This document shows positions 1 through 5,598 of a stretch of 7,187 bases of DNA, piece after piece. The position numbers and the translations under genes are program-made. The DNA lies in NCBI GenBank assembly GCA_003516765.1, contig DPCD01000047.1:11199-18385 (forward strand). Reading direction: 5' to 3'. Every line of letters starts with the position of its first letter. The stretch's first letter is position 1. Under the pieces are notes generated by a model, which was not told the origin of the DNA, did not search any database, and saw only the letters and a program-made list of their open reading frames with translations. Source of the stretch: Clostridiales bacterium. Its GTDB lineage: Bacteria; Bacillota; Clostridia; Oscillospirales; Oscillospiraceae.

Positions 1-380
1 CTGCGGATGTCCTCGTCCGCCGTCCAGAGCCGCGAGACATCGTAGTCATTGTTGTGCCCGCAGGGCGACATGCAGGACGCGCAGTCCGGCACAAGACGGC
101 TCTTCTCCGCCTTCACGCGTGCAGTCACATCGCGGATGGCCGCTTCGTCAAAGTTCACATTCGTGAGCGTAGTGAAAAGCGCCTCGATGATGAGGCTCCA
201 CGTGCCCTCGTTCACGCCGGGGCTGCCGTCCGCAGCGCGGGCAAGGCCGATGAGCGCGCCGGTCAGCTCGTCCTGCAAATTTGCCGTCTCGGCGCTCTTT
301 CCGCACACACCCGCGCTGCCGGTGCAGCCCGTGCAGTGCGCCGCCTGCTCGCACTGAAAACAAAACATCTTGTTGTCCAC
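1..380 (-). CDS. hcp: Hybrid-cluster protein (Hcp, hydroxylamine/NO reductase family), N-terminal 126 residues
   Basis: Partial gene; the C-terminal part lies beyond base 1. Hcp proteins carry an N-terminal Fe-S cluster and a buried hybrid 4Fe-2S-2O cluster. They reduce nitric oxide or hydroxylamine in the cytoplasm and protect anaerobes from nitrosative stress. The visible part opens with MFCFQCEQ. Cysteines 7, 10, 19 and 26 give a C-X2-C-X8-C-X6-C pattern close to the class I spacing of strict anaerobes, and residues 25-28 read VCGK. A second conserved block, with C100, C103, C107 and then GHNNDYD, is also typical of the family. I chose the GTG at 380 because GGAGG (394-390) lies 9 bases upstream; the ATG at 368 would be 21 bases from it. 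The gene starts 46 bases after the ferredoxin gene stop with no terminator between, so the two are probably cotranscribed. The hybrid-cluster ligands lie outside the window. Family assignment is secure; the start is likely. Confidence 0.93.
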   Translation of the reverse strand, partial: MDNKMFCFQCEQAAHCTGCTGSAGVCGKSAETANLQDELTGALIGLARAADGSPGVNEGTWSLIIEALFTTLTNVNFDEAAIRDVTARVKAEKSRLVPDCASCMSPCGHNNDYDVSRLWTADEDIR

Positions 381-389
381 CGAAAAAAT

Positions 390-394
390 CCTCC
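390..394 (-). promoter_or_regulatory. Ribosome binding site that decides the hcp start
   Basis: GGAGG on the minus strand lies 9 bases before a GTG codon (380-378) and 21 bases before the first ATG (368-366). The spacing favours GTG initiation and adds MDNK before the conserved MFCFQC start seen in most Hcp proteins. Confidence 0.7.
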
Positions 395-426
395 TCATTC
401 TGTGGTCTTATCGATCATAGGATGAC

Positions 427-1140
427 TCAAATCGTATCCAGTATTCTCCCGTCCGTCGAGATCGTCACGACCTGCCAGGGGATGAATTTACCGCTATTTT
501 GCAGCGCGGTCTTTGCCGCGTGCTCGAGCCCGCCGCAGCACGGGACCTCCATTCGCACGACCGTCACGCTCTTGATGTCATTTTTTGCGATGATCTCGGT
601 CAGCTTTTCGCTGTAATCCACGCTGTCGAGCTTCGGGCAGCCGACGAGCGTAATGTGGCCCTTGATGAATTTCTCGTGGAAGGCCGCGTAGGCGTACGCC
701 GTGCAGTCCGCCGCGATGAGCAGCTTTGCGCCGGAGAAGTACGGCGCGTTCACGGGCACGAGCTTGATCTGCACCGGCCACTGGGAGAGCTGGCTCTCCT
801 GCGCAGCAGGAGCCGCCGTTTCAGATGCCGCCTTGTGCGCAAAGGTCTTGAGCTGCATGCCGGGACAGCTGTGGTGCAGTGTCATCCCCTCCTTCTGCAT
901 TTTCTTCTGCTTGTTTTCAAGCACCGCCTGCTCGTCGTAGGCCGCGGCCTCGCGCTCGACAAAGGAAATCGCGCCGGTCGGGCACGTCGGCAGGCAGTCG
1001 CCCAGGCCGTCGCAGTAGTCGTCGCGCATCAGCTGCGCCTTGCCGTTTACCATGGCGATAGCGCCCTCGTGGCACGCCGCAGCGCAGGCACCGCAGCCGT
1101 TGCATTTATTTTGATCGATCTCAATGATTCTCCGTTTCAT
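427..1140 (-). CDS. Ferredoxin-like iron-sulfur protein with extra cysteine motifs (frdX-type partner of Hcp)
   Basis: Cytoplasmic protein of 237 residues. The N-terminal 60 residues are a two-cluster ferredoxin domain. Cluster 1 has C13, C16, C19 and C23 in a full CX2CX2CX3C motif. Cluster 2 has only C43, C49 and C53, because the second cysteine position is L46 in YCDGLGDCLPTCPTGAI. A lysine- and glutamate-rich linker (about 62-86) follows, then a C-terminal domain with further cysteines in conserved-looking settings: HHSCPG (C92), AADCTAY (C146), VGCPKLD (C168) and EVPCCGGL (C201, C202). A role as electron donor to Hcp is inferred from gene order; an hcp-adjacent ferredoxin of this kind has been called frdX in regulon studies. 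I chose the ATG at 1140 because AAGGAGG (1154-1148) lies 7 bases upstream. A longer in-frame extension to 1338 would run through the promoter into the regulator gene and is rejected. The gene heads the hcp operon. Confidence 0.88.
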   Translation of the reverse strand: MKRRIIEIDQNKCNGCGACAAACHEGAIAMVNGKAQLMRDDYCDGLGDCLPTCPTGAISFVEREAAAYDEQAVLENKQKKMQKEGMTLHHSCPGMQLKTFAHKAASETAAPAAQESQLSQWPVQIKLVPVNAPYFSGAKLLIAADCTAYAYAAFHEKFIKGHITLVGCPKLDSVDYSEKLTEIIAKNDIKSVTVVRMEVPCCGGLEHAAKTALQNSGKFIPWQVVTISTDGRILDTI

Positions 1141-1151
1141 TGCAATACCTC

Positions 1152-1165
1152 CTTGCGTTTTCAAG
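1152..1165. promoter_or_regulatory. Second, weaker inverted repeat in the divergent promoter region
   Basis: CTTG-cgtttt-CAAG has the same layout as the better palindrome 45 bases away (centre to centre): TTG, six bases, CAA, with TTTTCAA in common. It overlaps the candidate -35 of the regulator gene and the predicted transcription start of the ferredoxin operon, so it could be a second operator. Arms of only 4 bases could arise by chance. Confidence 0.3.
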
Positions 1166-1181
1166 CGTATTATAGTAGAAT
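1153..1181 (+). promoter_or_regulatory. Candidate sigma-A-type promoter of the Crp/Fnr regulator gene
   Basis: TTGCGT (1153-1158) and TAGAAT (1176-1181) are separated by 17 bases and predict a start near 1188. The -35 is poor (3 of 6) and the -10 good (5 of 6). The -10 lies next to the oppositely directed TATAAT, so the two promoters overlap. The 14-bp palindrome would fall just downstream of this start, a position suited to autorepression. Confidence 0.45.
1169..1174 (-). promoter_or_regulatory. -10 element of the ferredoxin-hcp operon promoter
   Basis: A perfect TATAAT on the minus strand predicts transcription starting near 1162, leaving a leader of about 22 bases that contains the AAGGAGG ribosome site. 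No recognisable -35 hexamer sits 16-18 bases upstream (the sequence there is CCGACT-like). A good -10 with a missing -35 is typical of activator-dependent promoters. Confidence 0.65.
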
Positions 1182-1196
1182 GCGGCCAGCAAGTCG

Positions 1197-1210
1197 GTTG
1201 AATTTTCAAC
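1197..1210. promoter_or_regulatory. Palindromic operator, probable binding site of the adjacent Crp/Fnr regulator
   Basis: GTTGAA-TT-TTCAAC is a perfect inverted repeat with 6-base arms and an overall length (14 bp) like Crp/Fnr sites. Its centre (1203.5) falls at -41.5 relative to the start predicted from the TATAAT at 1174-1169, where class II activators of this family touch RNA polymerase. It resembles but does not match the FNR consensus TTGAT-N4-ATCAA. It lies 15 bases before the regulator's own ATG, so autoregulation is plausible. The site is seen; the bound protein is inferred. Confidence 0.6.
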
Positions 1211-1225
1211 GAAAGGCGATTTTTC

Positions 1226-1888
1226 ATGAAAGAATTTTTTCCCATTCTCGCCGCCTCGCCGCTCTTTTCCGGCGTCACGGAGGACGAGCTTGACGCGATG
1301 CTCACCTGCCTTGCGGCAAAGACCGAGCAATTCCCCAAGGACGTGTTTCTCCTTCATCCCGGTGACACGGTCGAGGAGATCGGCATGGTGCTCTCCGGCT
1401 GCGCGCTCGTCGTGCAGGAGGATATCTGGGGCAACCGCAACATTCTCTCCCGCACCGCACCGGGGCAGACGTATGCCGCGGCCTTCGCCTGCGCGCCAAA
1501 CAGTGTCTCCAATGTGAGCGTCGTGACCGAAACGCCGACAACGGTGCTGTTTTTGAACGTCAAGCGCCTTTTGACGGTCTGTCCCGCCGCCTGCGTGCAC
1601 CACAGCCGCATCATCCGAAACCTTCTGAGCGACCTTGCGGGAAAAAACCTGCTGCTCAATGAAAAACTCACGCACATCGCCCAGCGCACGACGCGCGCCA
1701 AGCTCATGTCCTATCTCTCCGCCGAGGCGCAGCGGCGCGGCGCGGTCGAGTTTGACATCCCATTCTCCCGCCAGCAGTTAGCGGACTTTCTCGCCGTTGA
1801 GCGCAGCGGATTGTCGCTCGAGCTCGGAAAAATGAAAAAGGAAGGCCTGCTGGACTATCATAAAGAGCACTTCGTGCTGAATATCTGA
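1226..1888 (+). CDS. Crp/Fnr-family transcriptional regulator (HcpR-like)
   Basis: A 220-residue protein, the normal length for the family. Residues about 8-125 form the cyclic-nucleotide-like beta-roll effector domain, including LHPGDTVEEIGMVLSG at 43-58. About 126-152 is the long dimerisation helix. About 155-218 is the winged helix-turn-helix; the HTH core is SRQQLADFLAVERSGLSLEL (181-200), followed by a wing ending YHKEHFVLNI. The cysteines (28, 59, 89, 119, 123) do not form the N-terminal cluster of FNR, so direct oxygen sensing by 4Fe-4S is unlikely. Effector binding, perhaps haem and NO as reported for some HcpR proteins, is inferred. The gene is divergent from the ferredoxin-hcp operon with a perfect palindrome between them, so this is probably its regulator. 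The ATG at 1226 has a weak AAAGG site 9 bases upstream, suggesting low expression. Family certain; HcpR role likely. Confidence 0.88.
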   Translation: MKEFFPILAASPLFSGVTEDELDAMLTCLAAKTEQFPKDVFLLHPGDTVEEIGMVLSGCALVVQEDIWGNRNILSRTAPGQTYAAAFACAPNSVSNVSVVTETPTTVLFLNVKRLLTVCPAACVHHSRIIRNLLSDLAGKNLLLNEKLTHIAQRTTRAKLMSYLSAEAQRRGAVEFDIPFSRQQLADFLAVERSGLSLELGKMKKEGLLDYHKEHFVLNI

Positions 1889-1896
1889 ATTTTGCA

Positions 1897-1936
1897 AAAA
1901 AGGAGTTCCTCTTACCTTCAAGAGGAACTCCTTTTT
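1897..1936. terminator. Bidirectional intrinsic terminator
   Basis: A perfect 17-bp stem (1897-1913 with 1920-1936) encloses a 6-base loop. The outer end of the stem is five A:T pairs, giving a U-tract in both directions. It lies 8 bases after the regulator stop and 15 bases after the SLH gene stop, so it ends both convergent units. Confidence 0.93.
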
Positions 1937-1951
1937 CATTTTGTTCTCGCT

Positions 1952-2863
1952 TTATGCAGCGAGCTTTGCGTAGCGCATCAACATTGTCGCCATCTGCGCG
2001 CGGGTCGCCTCCCCCTGCGGGTTCAGCTTGCCGTCCATACCGTTGACGATGCCCGCCCCGACGGCCCAGCGCATCGCCTCGACCGCGTAGGGGCTGACGC
2101 TCGCGCTGCCAGTAAACGCGCTCAGATCACCTTGCACATCGGCCTTGACCAAGCCGCGGCTTTGCGCGTAGCGGTAGAGCATCGTCGCGAGCTGCTCGCG
2201 CGTGATCTTGCCGTCCGAGCTCGTGCCGTCGGATACGCCATGCTTGACCGCCCAATCCTGCGCGGCGGCATACCACGCACCCGTGCTGTTCGTGTCCGCG
2301 CCGTCCATGCGGGCCAAAATTGTCCAGAGCATCGCGCGGGTGGTGGCGGCGTTCGGCTCAAAGCCCTTGCCCGTGCCGGTCATCAGCTTTTCCTCGGTGA
2401 CGAACTGCACGGCCCCGCTGTACCAGTTACCCGCCTGCACGTCGGGATAGTGGTTGACATAATTCCCGTCGTCTGGCTGCGGCTCGTCGGTTTTGCCGTC
2501 CTCCGTGGGCTTGGACGAGGGCGCGGACGTGCCGATCCTCGTGATCGTATAGCTGCCGCCCATCGTGACGGTGAAGCTGATCTTTCCGCCTGAGAGGGTA
2601 GATTCGATCCGAACACCGTTCGGATCGGTAACGACGGCGCGCGCGTAGTCGCAGGCCACCGTCAGCGTGGGTCGTTTCGATGCCAGAATTTCATCGTTTG
2701 CACCCTCACTGCTCAATGTAACGGTCATCGTACTGCCGTTTTCCTCCACGGTCACCTCAGGGTCGAACTGCGCGGAACTGCCGCCGTCATCATCCGCCAG
2801 CGCGAAGGTCGCAAGGCTCAACGACAGCGTCAGCGCCAGGAGAAAGGAAAGTAACTTTTTCAT
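1952..2863 (-). CDS. Secreted SLH-domain protein (three S-layer homology repeats)
   Basis: A 303-residue exported wall-binding protein. Residues 1-23 are a signal peptide (KK, hydrophobic stretch, likely cleavage after ALA before DDD). Residues about 35-112 are rich in beta-strand (TMTVTL, KISFTVT, YTITRI) and resemble a small Ig-like domain. An S/P/E/D-rich linker (113-135) leads to three SLH repeats at about 138-187 (HYPDVQAGNWYSGAVQFV), 194-240 (WAVKHGVSDG, then TREQLATMLYRYA) and 246-300 (AVEAMRWAVGAGIVNG, then TRAQMATMLMRYA). SLH triplets dock on pyruvylated wall polymers. I chose the ATG at 2863 because GAGGAGG (2876-2870) lies 6 bases upstream; the in-frame TTG at 2878 overlaps that site. 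The gene starts 11 bases after the upstream beta-helix gene stop, and its ribosome site overlaps that stop codon, so the pair is translationally coupled. No catalytic domain is visible; it may be an adaptor for its operon partner. Confidence 0.9.
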   Translation of the reverse strand: MKKLLSFLLALTLSLSLATFALADDDGGSSAQFDPEVTVEENGSTMTVTLSSEGANDEILASKRPTLTVACDYARAVVTDPNGVRIESTLSGGKISFTVTMGGSYTITRIGTSAPSSKPTEDGKTDEPQPDDGNYVNHYPDVQAGNWYSGAVQFVTEEKLMTGTGKGFEPNAATTRAMLWTILARMDGADTNSTGAWYAAAQDWAVKHGVSDGTSSDGKITREQLATMLYRYAQSRGLVKADVQGDLSAFTGSASVSPYAVEAMRWAVGAGIVNGMDGKLNPQGEATRAQMATMLMRYAKLAA

Positions 2864-2874
2864 GTGCCGCCTCC

Positions 2875-5457
2875 TCAATTTTCCGTCTCAGCGGCCGAAG
2901 CGCTGAACTCAAATGTGCCGACCGCCTTGTCGCTCGCACTGTCGTAGGAGCTGAAGCGCAGCCCGTCCAGCTCGTTTTCGCTGATGGTCACCCCCTGCTG
3001 CACGTAAGAGGGATAGTACGGATCGTTCTTCGACCACCACTGCGGGCAGAAATTGGGGTTGCGCCAGTTGGGATAGAAGAACGAAACGCATTCCTGCGTT
3101 CTGGCCAGCGGATATGCCATTGTTTTAGAACTTCCATCGAACCGCGGCAGGAAATTGAGGTACTGCGGATTTCCATCTGCGCCCAAAGCGTTGTAGTTCT
3201 CTGTGGTCTCAAACGCGGGCATATTCTCTGCAAGGATCGCGCCATTTTCGCCCTTCCGCTTCAGCTGCAGCCCGATAACATCATCGCTGTTCTCCGCTGT
3301 GACCTTTTCCCACAAGACCGGCTCCCACGAAGCTTCACTTCCGGCAGCATGGTAGAAGAAGTTCTGCGACATCCACATCGTCTTACCGCAATTGTTCACC
3401 AAATCGCAGTCGTTGTTGACAAAGCGGTTTTGTCTTGCCTGCAAAAAGTAGATCTCTTCCAGCGCATCATCCATCAAAATGGCTGTGCTATTGCCGACAA
3501 ACCAGTTGTCTACCATCTCAAGGTTTCCGCCCAGGTCTGTATCGAGGTGCAGTGCGGTGCCGTTCTTGTAAAACACGGAGCTCCATCCGCCCCACGCTGG
3601 CGCACAATCCTCGCTGCTGTGGATCGCGCAGTAGTAGTTCTCAAAGATACAGCCGTTATAGACGCCTTGCCCCTTGCCGTAAATCGCGGAGTTTCGTGTA
3701 ACCCCATCTGCAAGGTATTCATTTGTTGTTCCATCGCCGATAAAGTGGACACCATCGATATTGCAGGAAACATCGCCGAGTTTCACACCGCCGCGAATCG
3801 TGGTGGAAATCAAGTCATCTTCAAATCCCGCGCCGCGCAGCGTCACGAGGCTCAGGGTATCCGGGATCTCGATCTGGCCGTTGATCTCGCCGCTCGGAAG
3901 CTGAAAAACAACAAAGTCATTACGCCGGCCCGTTTCTACCAGCTCTTTGATACCTTCATCAAGTTTATCCCAATGCTCTTTGATACCTGCTTTAATACTT
4001 TTGCTGATTGTTTCGCCGGTATTCCCTGTCACTGGAACGTAAGTATAGACATTCGGCAGATAGCTCGCCATGCTCATATTTTGAGCGAAAACGATCCCAT
4101 CACTCTTCTTAACAATGCTCACTTTATAGATCCAACTGCCGACGGACTTCTCCGTAACAAGGTGCTGCTCCCATGTCTCAGTCACAGGTCTCTCAGTATT
4201 TGGATCAACGCTGTCCAATTCCACAGGAATCGTGACCGGATAGTATTCGCAGCCGTGGTCGGTCGGCAAAAGCTCCAGTTTGAAAATGTAACCGGCATCT
4301 TCGATCTCCTTACGGACATCCTCGCGCAGTTTATAATCATTCTCGATGTACTCAAAAACGCGCGGGGCAAAGAACATATCATAATAGGTTCCATCCTCAC
4401 GGATCACGCCTCTCTCATCCTGTCCGAAGGGGCCTACATCTCCGAGGTTTTTCTGATATTCCGCCGTGCCGAGATAATAGATTTTTCCATCCCAAGGGAA
4501 TCTCGTAACCAGATTGTCCGAGATCTCTGCGTATTCATCTGAGTCCTGCTTAATAACTTCCCCTGTAACTTCGTCGCCATAGGAACGGGTACAGGTGATG
4601 TTAACGCGGCTTGTATGACGTTCGCCATCAGTATATTCAATGTATCCGGTTGCTTGTTTGCCCGTTGGCTCAGCAAGAACGATTCTCCAAAGGCCATTGT
4701 CATCAATTGGATTCAACCCCGTAATGATTGTATTGTCCCATTCCAAATTCTCACCGGATGTGATCATCTTACGACCATTCTGCGTTTGCAGCGTCAGAGC
4801 CACCTGATGCACGCCGGCAGGAAGGATCATTCCATCTTCTCCGGAATAGTTCGTGCCGTTGTATTGCAGCACCAGCTCACCGACAAGCGGTGCGCTGCCC
4901 GCACGAAGCTGCGCATTAAATTTGTACCACCGTCCGTTGCAGTGGAACATGAGCACATAGTCGGCTTTCTCAGCTTCACTCCAATTCAAGTCCTTAGGAA
5001 AGTCTTTCCATAATGCGAATAGTCCCTCCGCATTTGTATGAATTTCAATCTGGCCAAACTTCGTACGAGTTCCGTCTGCCGCTTTCTGAATGGCATAGCA
5101 AACAGTATTATTCTGTTTGAATGTATTGAATGCGGGTACGGCTTCTCCATCGCTCTCATTCACATAAACCAGCCACGGCAGGCGAACATTCTCATCATAC
5201 TGATACCGTGTGTAAGAGGTCGCGCCACCCTTTTTCTCGACATAGAGCTGAATGGCTGTCTTTTCATTCTCTTCTGTCGGCAGCTGAGATTTCTCTCCAT
5301 CGCCGCCCTGCTGAGAATCATTCTCCCCCATTTCAACGGTTTCCTCTTGTTCCTCAGCGCCCGTGTTCTCCTCCGTTCCAGTTGCTATCGCGGCGATTGG
5401 CAGCAAACTCACCACCATCACCAGCGCTAACAGCATGCTCAGTGCTCTGTGCTTCAT
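2875..5457 (-). CDS. Large secreted protein with C-terminal right-handed beta-helix domain
   Basis: An 860-residue extracellular protein of unknown function. Residues 1-26 are a signal peptide (MKHRALSMLLALVMVVSLLP, then AIA-T). A strongly acidic, disordered linker (about 28-68) follows. About 70-480 is a beta-rich region I cannot assign, perhaps several Ig-like domains. A helical lead-in (about 482-512) opens a right-handed parallel beta-helix (about 515-703) of the pectate-lyase/NosD-like type. Its short rungs include VHFIGDGTT (570-578), NGCIFENYYCAI (601-612) and VFYKNGTALHLD (628-639). An aromatic C-terminal region (791-820) precedes an acidic end. No pectate-lyase catalytic residues are recognisable and there is no SLH repeat or sorting signal. 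I chose the ATG at 5457 because GAGGAG (5470-5465) lies 7 bases upstream; the ATG at 5472 overlaps that site. It is coupled to the SLH gene downstream. The module is homologous to that in the membrane protein at 5599-6873. The gene is less GC-rich than its neighbours. Twelve cysteines are present in the mature protein. Confidence 0.85.
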   Translation of the reverse strand: MKHRALSMLLALVMVVSLLPIAAIATGTEENTGAEEQEETVEMGENDSQQGGDGEKSQLPTEENEKTAIQLYVEKKGGATSYTRYQYDENVRLPWLVYVNESDGEAVPAFNTFKQNNTVCYAIQKAADGTRTKFGQIEIHTNAEGLFALWKDFPKDLNWSEAEKADYVLMFHCNGRWYKFNAQLRAGSAPLVGELVLQYNGTNYSGEDGMILPAGVHQVALTLQTQNGRKMITSGENLEWDNTIITGLNPIDDNGLWRIVLAEPTGKQATGYIEYTDGERHTSRVNITCTRSYGDEVTGEVIKQDSDEYAEISDNLVTRFPWDGKIYYLGTAEYQKNLGDVGPFGQDERGVIREDGTYYDMFFAPRVFEYIENDYKLREDVRKEIEDAGYIFKLELLPTDHGCEYYPVTIPVELDSVDPNTERPVTETWEQHLVTEKSVGSWIYKVSIVKKSDGIVFAQNMSMASYLPNVYTYVPVTGNTGETISKSIKAGIKEHWDKLDEGIKELVETGRRNDFVVFQLPSGEINGQIEIPDTLSLVTLRGAGFEDDLISTTIRGGVKLGDVSCNIDGVHFIGDGTTNEYLADGVTRNSAIYGKGQGVYNGCIFENYYCAIHSSEDCAPAWGGWSSVFYKNGTALHLDTDLGGNLEMVDNWFVGNSTAILMDDALEEIYFLQARQNRFVNNDCDLVNNCGKTMWMSQNFFYHAAGSEASWEPVLWEKVTAENSDDVIGLQLKRKGENGAILAENMPAFETTENYNALGADGNPQYLNFLPRFDGSSKTMAYPLARTQECVSFFYPNWRNPNFCPQWWSKNDPYYPSYVQQGVTISENELDGLRFSSYDSASDKAVGTFEFSASAAETEN

Positions 5458-5508
5458 GTGCGTTCTCCTCATTTCCTACAAATTTCCGGGGTCTGTGCAT
5501 TCTTTATC

Positions 5509-5537
5509 AGCATACACGCTTCCGTGCGGGAAAACAA
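5509..5537 (-). promoter_or_regulatory. Candidate promoter of the beta-helix/SLH operon
   Basis: TTGTTT (5537-5532) and TATGCT (5514-5509) on the minus strand are 17 bases apart, predicting a start near 5502 and a leader of about 45 bases. Both hexamers match the sigma-A consensus in only four positions. A promoter is needed here because a strong terminator separates this operon from the gene upstream. Confidence 0.4.
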
Positions 5538-5561
5538 TATGCTGGGAGCATACCCTTTGCA

Positions 5562-5594
5562 AAAAAGGAGGAAACGTCGCGTTTCCTCCTTTTT
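5562..5594 (-). terminator. Intrinsic terminator after the zinc-ribbon beta-helix gene
   Basis: A perfect 14-bp stem (5562-5575 with 5581-5594) encloses GTCGC; a G:C pair inside the loop could extend it. On the minus strand it is followed by a run of six T and begins 4 bases after the stop codon at 5599. A T-tract on the other strand makes it potentially bidirectional. It separates the kinase unit from the beta-helix/SLH unit. Confidence 0.92.
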
Positions 5595-5598
5595 CTCT

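Noticed and set aside
499..1293. A 264-codon open frame on the plus strand
   Set aside because: It is antisense to the ferredoxin gene and runs through the divergent promoter. It has no family features.
1141..1338. N-terminal extension of the ferredoxin gene up to 1338
   Set aside because: It would overlap the promoter region and the start of the regulator gene. The ATG at 1140 has an ideal AAGGAGG site, and the ferredoxin fold starts there.
1121..1707. Minus-strand open frames opposite the Crp/Fnr gene
   Set aside because: The plus-strand gene has a complete Crp/Fnr fold of normal length. The opposite frames have arginine-rich compositions without domains.
3349..4542. A 397-codon open frame on the plus strand
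   Set aside because: It lies fully antisense inside the large secreted-protein gene, has no good ribosome site and shows no recognisable domain.
2875..5457. A catalytic pectate lyase assignment for the beta-helix protein
   Set aside because: The fold pattern fits, but no recognisable catalytic Asp/Arg/Lys arrangement is visible, so an enzyme call is not supported.
5473..5598. Small gene, RNA or riboswitch in the 126-base gap
   Set aside because: The terminator, a candidate promoter and a short leader account for the gap. I see no additional conserved RNA fold or coding frame with a ribosome site.
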